From: Pseudovibrio exalbescens
Lineage (GTDB): Bacteria > Pseudomonadota > Alphaproteobacteria > Rhizobiales > Stappiaceae
Assembly (NCBI RefSeq): GCF_028737195.1
Contig: NZ_JAQZAJ010000001.1
Span: 372,001 to 436,000 of the forward strand
Length of the DNA stretch: 64,000 bases
Reading direction: 5' to 3'
Both the position numbers and the translations under genes were made by a program. Shown here piece by piece: positions 1 to 5,615 of the stretch (positions within the stretch are counted from its first letter, which is position 1; each line of letters starts with the position of its first letter). The notes under the pieces are model-generated. The model was not told where the DNA came from, searched no databases, and was given only the letters and a program-made list of their open reading frames with translations.

Positions 1-1
1 C

Positions 2-280
2 TGTATCAAGCGATATGACCGTCCCGATACACTCTTCTATCTGGACCCTCCGTATTGGGCCTGTGAGACCTACTATGGGAAAGGGGTCTTTAGTGCCGAT
101 GACTTCCAAAAGTTGGCGGACCAGCTTGCTGGCATTCAGGGACGCTTCCTTCTGTCGATCAACGATGCTCCGGAGATCAGAGAGGTGTTTGCAAGTTTTG
201 AAATGGAAGAGGTCGGGCTCAATTATACCGTCAACCCGAAGAGCCAGAAGAAGGTTCAAGAGCTAATTATCAGCAATTAA
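2..280 (+). CDS. DNA adenine methylase (D12 class), C-terminal fragment
   Basis: The open frame enters from the left edge and stops at TAA 278-280, giving the last 92 residues. It contains LFYLDPPYW, the DPPY catalytic motif of N6-adenine methyltransferases, followed by a tail (LLSINDAPEIREVF ... QELIISN) typical of phage-borne Dam enzymes of the D12 class. The enzyme would methylate adenine in duplex DNA. The N-terminal SAM-binding part lies outside the window. It is not the same protein as the methylase at 13991-14851, whose C-terminal half reads differently. The gene lies outside the prophage boundary at 567. Hyphomicrobiales normally rely on CcrM rather than Dam, so I infer that it belongs to a neighbouring mobile element. 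Confidence 0.85.
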   Translation, partial: CIKRYDRPDTLFYLDPPYWACETYYGKGVFSADDFQKLADQLAGIQGRFLLSINDAPEIREVFASFEMEEVGLNYTVNPKSQKKVQELIISN

Positions 281-566
281 AAGGTGCTGTAGAAGGGGTG
301 TTAGAAAGGAGGCTTGAGATGCGTTTCTAACGCCCCAAGTGACCACTGGGTTCCTGCAGAGCACTATGCACTTCAAAACGCCCATCGGTGCAGAATTTCG
401 CGCCGCGCGACAGAGCATTTCGTTCCTCCTTTGAATCTCAGGAGGACTTTAGTGATATCTGAGCGCCTGTGAAGGGTGCCAAAGACGAACTCACGCGCAA
501 GTTTATTGCGCTTTAAAATGATGTTGAGATTTTGGGAGATCATCAATTTCACCATCTAAAGTAAGA
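281..566. other. Non-coding stretch left of the prophage
   Basis: No convincing gene is visible between the methylase fragment and the left attachment repeat. The one distinct structure is a 7-bp inverted repeat at 551-557 and 564-570 (ACCATCT/AGATGGT, 6-nt loop). It ends inside the first bases of the attachment repeat. Confidence 0.5.
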
Positions 567-611
567 TGGTGAGCCCGCACGGGTTCGAACCGTGGACCTA
601 CTGATTAAAAG
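567..611. repeat. Left attachment site (45-bp tRNA-Lys 3' duplicate)
   Basis: These 45 bases are identical to 35413-35457, which form the 3' part of the tRNA-Lys gene from the anticodon loop through the encoded CCA. Identity stops sharply on both sides (566 versus 35412, 612 versus 35458). There is no tRNA 5' half here, so this is the displaced copy made by site-specific integration, not a tRNA gene. Confidence 0.95.
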
Positions 612-656
612 AAAGTTGGATTATTCAATTAAATCAAAGTCTTATTAGGGTTCACC

Positions 657-681
657 GTGAGACTTTACGAAAAAGTCTCAC
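657..681. repeat. Inverted repeat GTGAGACTTT/AAAGTCTCAC (possible arm-type integrase site)
   Basis: A perfect 10-bp inverted repeat (657-666 and 672-681) with a 5-nt loop lies 46 bases inside the left attachment repeat. The same GTGAGACTT unit recurs as direct and inverted copies just inside the right end (35311-35353). In the excised circle both groups would flank the attachment core, as arm-type sites of lambda-like integrases do. A terminator role is the alternative. Confidence 0.5.
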
Positions 682-718
682 GTGATCTGGAAGAATAACC
701 CACAGGCTCGGGGTTCTT

Positions 719-910
719 CTATTGTGCTGAGATTGCCTCAAGAATCTCGACGCGCTCACCAATGGCTGCCAGTAGTACTGCTACGGCGACCGCGTGTTGT
801 TTCTCGGCGAGCCCGCCGGTAAGTGCCAGCTCTCCCAGGCGAACAAGCCCGGCAAGCTCGCAAATGGTATCCGTGATGTCTTCGGTGTGGTGGTTCAACT
901 CAGAGCTCAT
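719..910 (-). CDS. Small hypothetical phage protein
   Basis: A 63-residue protein with an acidic start (MSSELNHHTEDITD) and an alternating leucine/alanine body that could form two helices. I recognise no family. The start ATG at 910 is preceded by a weak purine-rich stretch. It lies between the attachment site and the integrase on the same strand as the integrase, separated from it by about 290 bases that show no other gene. It could be a late addition to the integration module or a chance frame. Confidence 0.5.
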   Translation of the reverse strand: MSSELNHHTEDITDTICELAGLVRLGELALTGGLAEKQHAVAVAVLLAAIGERVEILEAISAQ

Positions 911-1199
911 AGGATGCCTCGTTTACTGAAACGTCAATGCATTCATGGTCGAGGCTCGGGCCGGATGAGCCCATTGGCGAGATTACGGCCTTGATTTACC
1001 TCAGGTTTCCTGTGCTAGGGCTCTGATAAACCTATAGTTTTCCTAGATTGAGCCTATGGGAAGCGAGTGGATTCGCTCACCCAACGACAACAAATGATCT
1101 CTGGTCGTGTAGGCGCGTTGGTATTTTAATAAACAATAAATCAAAACATCGGGGGAATCGTCACGAAGTGTGACGTAGGGAGAGGGGCAGTCTGCGGTG

Positions 1200-2402
1200 T
1201 TACCGCAACCCGCCCTGGTCCTTGAGCCATGAGCATAGCTTGACCATTGCCGCATCGGCCTGCGCTTCGGTGGTGCCGAGATAGTGCTTCAGGATCTCAT
1301 TGGCTGACTTGATCGAGTGGCCGGTAATTGAGCAGATCTCTGGTACTGTGCAGCCGGCGTTAGCAAGCCAGGTCACAGCGGTGGCGCGCAGGTCCTTGTC
1401 TTTGAACGTTGCAAGGCTTGGGGTGGCTGGTATGCCAAGTTCCGGATCTCCCTTGCTCGCCAAGTTTCGTACTTTTCGGAAAATGTTGCTGTAGTAGGTG
1501 TTGCCGGTGGCCGTTGAGAAGGGTTCGCGGCTGCGCTCGTTAAGGATGACATTAGGGTAGGTGACCTTCCAGCCCCTACGCCGGCGGGTTGCGGCCGTCA
1601 GGCGGGAAGATAATTCCGGCATTTCAGCGATGGATACCTGAGCCCCGGTCTTTGATTGGCGGAAGTAGACGCGCCCGTTCTTGCGGCCAGCTTCTTCCAG
1701 GCGCAGGCGGTCCCCCTGGCGCTGACCGGTGCAAAGCCCAAGCATGATGCTGTCGCCAATTTCCGGACGGCCATAGGCATCAGCCGCAGCGATGAGGGCG
1801 CGCATCTCAGCCAGCGTGCCGACGCGCGGGGCCGCCTTGCTCTGGCGCATACCCAACTGACGAAAAACTGGGCCCACAACACCTGTTTTGGACCGATGAC
1901 GATCTGCCCAACTCCAAGCACTGGATAGCGCTGCACAAATGGTGCGGGCGTGGCTGTCTCCTTTGTCTCTTCGCAACTTTCTATAGATGCCGTAGGCGAT
2001 CTCATGAGTGATTGCGGCAGTTGGGGCAGCAAGCAGATCCGGATCCCATCGTTCCAGCGCTTTTATGTCGTTTGCGTAGCCATAGCGGGTTTTGGCTTTC
2101 TTCTCTTGAAACACATCGGACTTCTGCCAGTCGGCCAGAAGATGACCCACAGAGTAAACAGCACGCTTTGTCGTTGGTGGAGTTATTTTTTTCCCGGAGG
2201 ATTGGCTGCTGCGGCGAGCGGCAATTTCAATCTGTTTTGCTTCCGCCCACTTCGATGCTTCGTTTGCAGTCATCCATTCGCCGGTGGGATTCTTGAGGTC
2301 TTCGCCCTTGAAGCCTAATGCCCGCAGCTTGGGCCCCGGCGTGAAGCGCGGGCGGCCATCCCGCCACGCAACGTTTGGAATTTTGATCTTAATGGTCGCC
2401 AT
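1200..2402 (-). CDS. Tyrosine recombinase / phage integrase
   Basis: This 400-residue integrase would join and excise the element at the tRNA-Lys core site. The C-terminal half carries the catalytic signatures: a first arginine in LGLCTGQRQGDRLRL, Arg339 in DLRATAVTWLA, His362 in the GHS motif, and the nucleophile Tyr374 in KHYLG. The histidine usually found just before the second arginine box (HxxR) is replaced by Lys-Asp, a tolerated variation in this family. The N-terminal part resembles an arm-binding domain. Its start overlaps the end of the 38-aa frame at 2389-2505, making it the last gene of a leftward xis-like operon. A short 6-bp hairpin at 1159-1175 lies just past its stop. Confidence 0.95.
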   Translation of the reverse strand: MATIKIKIPNVAWRDGRPRFTPGPKLRALGFKGEDLKNPTGEWMTANEASKWAEAKQIEIAARRSSQSSGKKITPPTTKRAVYSVGHLLADWQKSDVFQEKKAKTRYGYANDIKALERWDPDLLAAPTAAITHEIAYGIYRKLRRDKGDSHARTICAALSSAWSWADRHRSKTGVVGPVFRQLGMRQSKAAPRVGTLAEMRALIAAADAYGRPEIGDSIMLGLCTGQRQGDRLRLEEAGRKNGRVYFRQSKTGAQVSIAEMPELSSRLTAATRRRRGWKVTYPNVILNERSREPFSTATGNTYYSNIFRKVRNLASKGDPELGIPATPSLATFKDKDLRATAVTWLANAGCTVPEICSITGHSIKSANEILKHYLGTTEAQADAAMVKLCSWLKDQGGLR

Positions 2403-2505
2403 CGATGAGGTCCTTCAGATCTAGGCGCAAGATGTCCAGATACAGCGCAACTACGAGACACATCACGCCGCCGGTTATTGTCAATCCAAGCAAAGCCAGT
2501 GTCAT
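2389..2505 (-). CDS. 38-aa single-pass membrane microprotein
   Basis: A short frame starts at ATG 2505-2503, which overlaps the TGA of the upstream 103-aa gene in an ATGA arrangement, and stops at TAA 2391-2389, 14 bases inside the integrase start. The product begins MTLALLGLTITGGVM and is one strong hydrophobic helix of about 20 residues followed by a charged tail (LDLKDLIDGDH). The two overlaps imply translational coupling of this frame to its neighbours, which is why I believe it is real. I know no function. It could help tune integrase translation or act at the membrane. Confidence 0.5.
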   Translation of the reverse strand: MTLALLGLTITGGVMCLVVALYLDILRLDLKDLIDGDH

Positions 2506-2813
2506 TGCGCCCTCTCTGGCGTAGCTTTGAGCTCCTTGAGCCTTTCAATGGCCTGAGTGAGTGCACCCGCGCGGATCTGATGGTTGCCCGTGTCGATGTA
2601 GCAAAAGGTACCTTCTTGCACCTGATCCATTTCCTCGGCGCGTAGATACTCCAGAACGGAAATGGCGAGGTTGAGCGCTTCCTTGCGGGCTTCTCTGGCA
2701 GCGCATATAGCTGCGGCAGCGGCCGCAGTTGGCTCCCCGTCTGAACTGCCTTGGGTTTCGATCTGTTCCAACAGGAGCCTGATTTGCTCAATTGCTTTTT
2801 TCTGAGGGGTCAT
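2502..2813 (-). CDS. Hypothetical protein, 103 aa
   Basis: A mostly helical protein of unknown function that starts MTPQKKAIEQIRLLLEQIE and has an alanine-rich middle. Its ATG overlaps the stop of the excisionase-like gene by four bases (2810-2813), and its own stop overlaps the start of the 38-aa frame. It therefore belongs to a tightly coupled leftward operon ending in integrase. Position suggests a role in integration, excision or its regulation, but no motif supports a particular job. Confidence 0.7.
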   Translation of the reverse strand: MTPQKKAIEQIRLLLEQIETQGSSDGEPTAAAAAAICAAREARKEALNLAISVLEYLRAEEMDQVQEGTFCYIDTGNHQIRAGALTQAIERLKELKATPERAQ

Positions 2814-3097
2814 GACGCCTCGCTGTATTTAGCGAGAAGGTAGTTGGTGTGCGCGCTGCCGGATGGTGTTTGTGGTTCCGGACCCACAAGGATGGAGCGC
2901 ATGGTTTCAGTATCGCCATTGGCAGCGACCCATGCATCTATTGCGGCGCGGCTCCAGCGGGCCAAGCCGGGCAGGCGCTTTGGAAAGCCTTCCGCCTCCA
3001 GCTTCTTGCGGGCGTTGTCAAAGACGCGTTCGGAAATGCCAAGCGCTGCACACAGCGCTGCGCGGTCGTAGGTTATGCGGTGGGAATACGTGGTCAT
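2810..3097 (-). CDS. Excisionase/AlpA-like DNA-binding protein
   Basis: A 95-residue protein with an N-terminal winged helix-turn-helix (AALCAALGISERVFDNARKK) and the LARWSRAAIDAWVAANG segment common in phage Xis and AlpA-like regulators. I chose the start at 3097 because GGGGGC lies at ribosome-binding distance; an upstream ATG at 3145 would run through the operator. It heads the xis-like/103-aa/38-aa/integrase unit and its promoter region holds two repressor-type palindromes at 3131-3179. It probably directs excision or controls integrase. Assignment to Xis rather than a plain regulator is inference. Confidence 0.7.
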   Translation of the reverse strand: MTTYSHRITYDRAALCAALGISERVFDNARKKLEAEGFPKRLPGLARWSRAAIDAWVAANGDTETMRSILVGPEPQTPSGSAHTNYLLAKYSEAS

Positions 3098-3130
3098 AAT
3101 GCCCCCAGTCAGTGGTGAACTGGAGGCATG

Positions 3131-3145
3131 TTGCATTACATGCAA
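3131..3145. promoter_or_regulatory. Repressor operator, TTGCATTACATGCAA
   Basis: A perfect 6-3-6 palindrome 33 bases upstream of the excisionase-like start. The same palindrome with a G in place of C in the spacer occurs at 3856-3870 in the repressor/Cro-like intergenic region. This suggests one repressor controls both promoters. Confidence 0.7.
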
Positions 3146-3164
3146 TATTCCGTCAATAGAAATA

Positions 3165-3179
3165 ATGCATGTGATGCAA
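3165..3179. promoter_or_regulatory. Second operator, ATGCATGTGATGCAA
   Basis: This is a one-mismatch copy of the 6-3-6 palindrome, 34 bases from the first copy, or about three helical turns. Paired sites at this distance would let a dimeric repressor bind cooperatively. Confidence 0.6.
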
Positions 3180-3181
3180 TA

Positions 3182-3496
3182 TTAATCCGGACGGAATATC
3201 CCTAACCATATTAAGATCTGAACAACGAGAAAAATCGGAAGCGCTATGACGATTAAGAAGCCACTGATTGCTAAAACCGGGCTGAGGAGATGAGCCAGCA
3301 AGAAAATACAGAAAACATCGAATGCGCTGCCGAGAGCCTCATGGGCAACAGCACCAAGAAAAGCGCTGGCACAAACGCTATATGCTAAATAGCCAAGGAA
3401 AAAGTTGCTGGAAATTATAGAGATTGCACCGTCTTTAATAAAATCAAATAGGTCTTTTAGTGTTATCCGAGAATTGTCTTGAGGATGGTTAGGCAT
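3182..3496 (-). CDS. Small membrane protein encoded behind the repressor
   Basis: A 104-residue protein with an N-terminal polar stretch (MPNHPQDNSRITLKDLF) and three hydrophobic segments, at about residues 23-45, 55-72 and 77-97. The frame starts 34 bases before the repressor stop, so it is likely cotranscribed with the repressor and expressed in the lysogen. I recognise no family. A lysogeny-expressed membrane protein next to a repressor would fit superinfection exclusion, but that is inference from position. Its transcript points into the excisionase-integrase unit. Confidence 0.6.
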   Translation of the reverse strand: MPNHPQDNSRITLKDLFDFIKDGAISIISSNFFLGYLAYSVCASAFLGAVAHEALGSAFDVFCIFLLAHLLSPVLAISGFLIVIALPIFLVVQILIWLGIFRPD

Positions 3497-3789
3497 TTTT
3501 GCAGATCCTCTTCTGATGCGGATAATAGTTTTTTTTCAATCTCACGGCGTACTGAAGCGGTGCTTGGATCTAGATCTAGTAGCTGCCCAGGGGTGCAGCC
3601 GTACGCCTCTGCGGCACGTTCAATAAAGTATTGTGTATATTGTGTTTTACCTGACTCTACGCGCGATATCAGAGGTGCGGACAGTTCGAGTTTTTCGCCC
3701 GCCTGAGACTGGGTGAGGCCCGCGTTTAGTCGCCATTTTTGAATATACCGGTGACTGTAGGGTCGATGAGTTTTAGTAGATGCAACCAT
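3463..3789 (-). CDS. XRE-family repressor (CI-like)
   Basis: A 108-residue protein with a classic helix-turn-helix of the Cro/C1 type at about residues 16-52 (LNAGLTQSQAGEKLELSAPL, then ISRVESGKTQYT) and a short helical C-terminus. It lacks a LexA-like self-cleavage domain, so induction would need another signal or an antirepressor. It is divergent from the Cro-like gene at 3865 and the intergenic region holds the shared palindromic operator. It is the best candidate for the lysogeny repressor. Its ATG has a TACAAT hexamer only six bases upstream, suggesting a leaderless mRNA. Confidence 0.8.
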   Translation of the reverse strand: MVASTKTHRPYSHRYIQKWRLNAGLTQSQAGEKLELSAPLISRVESGKTQYTQYFIERAAEAYGCTPGQLLDLDPSTASVRREIEKKLLSASEEDLQKCLTILKTILG

Positions 3790-3795
3790 GGCGTA

Positions 3796-3801
3796 ATTGT
3801 A
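3796..3801 (-). promoter_or_regulatory. -10 hexamer TACAAT of the repressor promoter
   Basis: On the minus strand TACAAT lies six bases before the repressor ATG, so transcription would start at or very near the start codon. Lambda cI from PRM is likewise leaderless. A poor -35 (ATGGCC) sits 17 bases upstream, which would fit a promoter needing activation. Confidence 0.4.
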
Positions 3802-3855
3802 TCCTCAGCGGGGTCTTTGGCCATGCAATCACATTAAAAATTGCTTGACGTGCAA

Positions 3856-3870
3856 TTGCATTAGATGCAA
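3856..3870. promoter_or_regulatory. Operator TTGCATTAGATGCAA between repressor and Cro-like gene
   Basis: A perfect 6-3-6 palindrome matching 3131-3145. Its right half contains the first possible ATG of the Cro-like gene (3865), so binding here would block the rightward early promoter or translation start region. An adjacent 10-bp palindrome TGCAATTGCA (3851-3860) overlaps it. Confidence 0.7.
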
Positions 3871-4125
3871 GTTGAGCGTATGTGTTGTCAGCATCCACTC
3901 CAGACCTATCTCAAGCGACAAAGCCTGAGGCGTGAAGATTTCGCGCAGCGGTGTGGCACAACGCTTCCGACGTTGTCCCGCATCATCAAACGCAAGCAAA
4001 AGCCTTCGCTCGACCTGATTGAGCGGATGGTAGAAGCGACCAATTGGGAGCTTACGGCCAACGACTTTCTTTCCATCAAGCCTCCTGAAGGGGTGCCCGT
4101 GCGGGATGAAAGGAACGTAGCATGA
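3865..4125 (+). CDS. Cro-like XRE regulator
   Basis: A protein of 81-86 residues with a helix-turn-helix near its N-terminus (RREDFAQRCGTTLPTLSRII) and a tail NWELTANDFLSIKPPEG reminiscent of Cro/C2-type regulators. Two starts are possible, ATG 3865 inside the operator and ATG 3880. I cannot decide between them because neither has a strong ribosome-binding site. It is the first rightward gene, divergent from the repressor, and its stop overlaps the next gene by four bases. Its likely role is to turn down the repressor and early transcription during lytic growth. Confidence 0.75.
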   Translation: MQVERMCCQHPLQTYLKRQSLRREDFAQRCGTTLPTLSRIIKRKQKPSLDLIERMVEATNWELTANDFLSIKPPEGVPVRDERNVA

Positions 4126-4544
4126 GCGCAGTGGAGCGGCCTCTCCCTCGTATCCTTGGGCGCAAGCGTCTATCCCGCGCTTTCGAGGCGCAGCATCGCG
4201 CCGTGCCGGATCTTGCGCGCTATGAGGACCAGCTTCTGGCGGAGCGGGTGGCCGCGTTCTTGCGCCGGACGTATCCGGAGCACACGGCAAAGCGGGTGGC
4301 GCGGGATACGGACGTGCCGTGGAAGACAGTCAAGAACTGGTTGCAGCTGCGTGCCAGCCCCAAGGCGGCGCATTTTCTCATTCTCGTGAACACGTATGGC
4401 CTGCCGTTTCTGGATGCTGTTGATCCGGACGGGCTGCCGTTTCTCAAGGATGTGCGCACGGCCATGGAGCGCCGCGATTTGCTCAAGCGGTTTGAAGAGG
4501 TGATGGCAACCGCCAACAAGATGCGGGGAAGCAATGAAAGTTGA
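4122..4544 (+). CDS. Hypothetical HTH protein of the early operon
   Basis: A 140-residue basic protein whose middle (HTAKRVARDTDVPWKTVKNW) looks like a helix-turn-helix in which ARDTDVPWKTVKNWL would be the recognition unit. It starts in an ATGA overlap with the Cro-like gene and its end overlaps the next start (4534) by 11 bases, so it is translated as part of the early operon. I infer a regulatory or replication-accessory role. I do not recognise a named family. Confidence 0.7.
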   Translation: MSAVERPLPRILGRKRLSRAFEAQHRAVPDLARYEDQLLAERVAAFLRRTYPEHTAKRVARDTDVPWKTVKNWLQLRASPKAAHFLILVNTYGLPFLDAVDPDGLPFLKDVRTAMERRDLLKRFEEVMATANKMRGSNES

Positions 4545-4923
4545 TCAGGTGTGCGAGATCGCAACTGCCTCGGGTCGTGGTGTTCGGGGTGTCGTGAAGC
4601 TGGAGGATGATCGGTTCTCTCTTGCCGAGCAGATCAGTCCAGATCAACCCGCCGGTTTGTTGGTGGCCCCGTTTGCCTTCGAGCGCGGGGTGCTGTTTGC
4701 GCAGAACCTTCTGGCCGGTCATCCGGATGCAATCAACCATGAAAAGGCGGGCCTGATTGTCTCTGTTACCTTGATGGCCTTGCTTTCCCAGTTTCACCAG
4801 TCCCTCCCAGACCAGAGCCCTGCCTGCGAGCCTGGTCCAACTGCCGGTGCGGATGCTGCGGCATCTGCGCCGGCCTCTTTCGTCGGCAGTGGACTGAGCG
4901 AGGGGAGGCGGCAGCGTGTTTAA
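4534..4923 (+). CDS. Hypothetical early protein, 129 aa
   Basis: This protein begins MKVDQVCEIATASGRGVRGV and has no family I recognise. The first two thirds look folded, with a hydrophobic helix around LIVSVTLMALLSQF, and the last 40 residues are Ala/Ser/Pro-rich and probably disordered. It overlaps the previous gene and its stop at 4921-4923 falls inside the first unit of the 100-bp repeat. Role unknown. Confidence 0.6.
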   Translation: MKVDQVCEIATASGRGVRGVVKLEDDRFSLAEQISPDQPAGLLVAPFAFERGVLFAQNLLAGHPDAINHEKAGLIVSVTLMALLSQFHQSLPDQSPACEPGPTAGADAAASAPASFVGSGLSEGRRQRV

Positions 4924-5112
4924 ATTAGCAATTCCTAATACGCATATGCGTTTGTCAATCGTTCCGGCCTTTTGGAGGGGTTATCCACAGGATTGGCGGA
5001 TTTGGAGGCGCAGGCGTGTGTAATTTAGCAAAACCTGAAACGCACGTGCGTTTGTCAACCGTTCCGGGGTCTCGGCGTGTTTGTCCACAGTGCTTTGCGG
5101 AAGTGGACAGGG
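4913..5112. other. Candidate replication origin: two 100-bp repeats with DnaA boxes
   Basis: Two units start at 4913 and 5013, exactly 100 bases apart. In the first 54 bases they differ at nine positions. Each holds a perfect palindrome (CGCATATGCG at 4941-4950, CGCACGTGCG at 5041-5050) followed by TTTGTCAA, and, in register, a DnaA-box sequence (TTATCCACA at 4981-4989, TTGTCCACA at 5081-5089). The second unit overlaps the start of the putative initiator gene, as the lambda origin lies within gene O. A regulatory repeat is the alternative. Confidence 0.55.
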
Positions 5113-5615
5113 TGCGCGCCAAGGCTGGCTTAAGCAAGGCGCAACTTTGCGCGGCGGCTGGTGTTCACCCGACCACCTACACGCGGGCTGAGCGCTCGGG
5201 TTTCTGCCGGGCGTCCACCTTGCGCAAACTCCGTCATGCCCTGGCCGAGTTGCAGCGAGAGCAAGACATGGAAATGCGGATGGGGGACCGTGTGGCGCCC
5301 CTTTACCGCATGGTGTTTGCCATGTTGGCGGTAGAGGCGGGGTTGTGTCCGGAGACGGCGCTTGCTCTTGAGCCGCGGCAAAACCGGCACCGGGATCCGA
5401 ACTGGGCAGCCGCGGCCCAGGTACGGCGGCAGGCGCTGTACCTTGTTGTGACCTTGCTCGATGTCCCGGGGGCTGTTGCAGCGGATGCGGTTGGTGTTTC
5501 CAAGCAAGCGGTCTCCAAGGCGCTGTCGCAGGTGGAGGATAGCCGCGACGATCCGGCGACGGATGCGCTATTGGCGCGGATGGAAGCGCTGGCGCGGCAG
5601 GAGGTGGCGGCATGA
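5016..5615 (+). CDS. Putative replication initiator or regulator with two HTH segments
   Basis: A 199-residue protein beginning at GTG 5016 (MCNLAKPETHVRLSTVPG), although a later start is possible since its first codons lie in the second 100-bp repeat. One helix-turn-helix is visible around KAGLSKAQLCAAAGVHPTTY. A second around RRQALYLVVTLLDVPGAVAA and DAVGVSKQAVSKALSQVE has a layout like the DNA-binding domain IV of DnaA, though identity is too low to call. Its stop overlaps the primase start (5612). Place and architecture suggest an origin-binding initiator. A transcription regulator is equally possible. Confidence 0.65.
   Translation: MCNLAKPETHVRLSTVPGSRRVCPQCFAEVDRVRAKAGLSKAQLCAAAGVHPTTYTRAERSGFCRASTLRKLRHALAELQREQDMEMRMGDRVAPLYRMVFAMLAVEAGLCPETALALEPRQNRHRDPNWAAAAQVRRQALYLVVTLLDVPGAVAADAVGVSKQAVSKALSQVEDSRDDPATDALLARMEALARQEVAA

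Noticed and set aside
373-555. 60-aa minus-strand frame left of the prophage
   Set aside because: No family pattern, no clear ribosome-binding site and it ends next to the attachment hairpin. Most likely chance.
567-611. A second tRNA gene
   Set aside because: Only the 3' part from the anticodon loop is present. The bases after 611 do not form the 5' half, so it is an attachment site.
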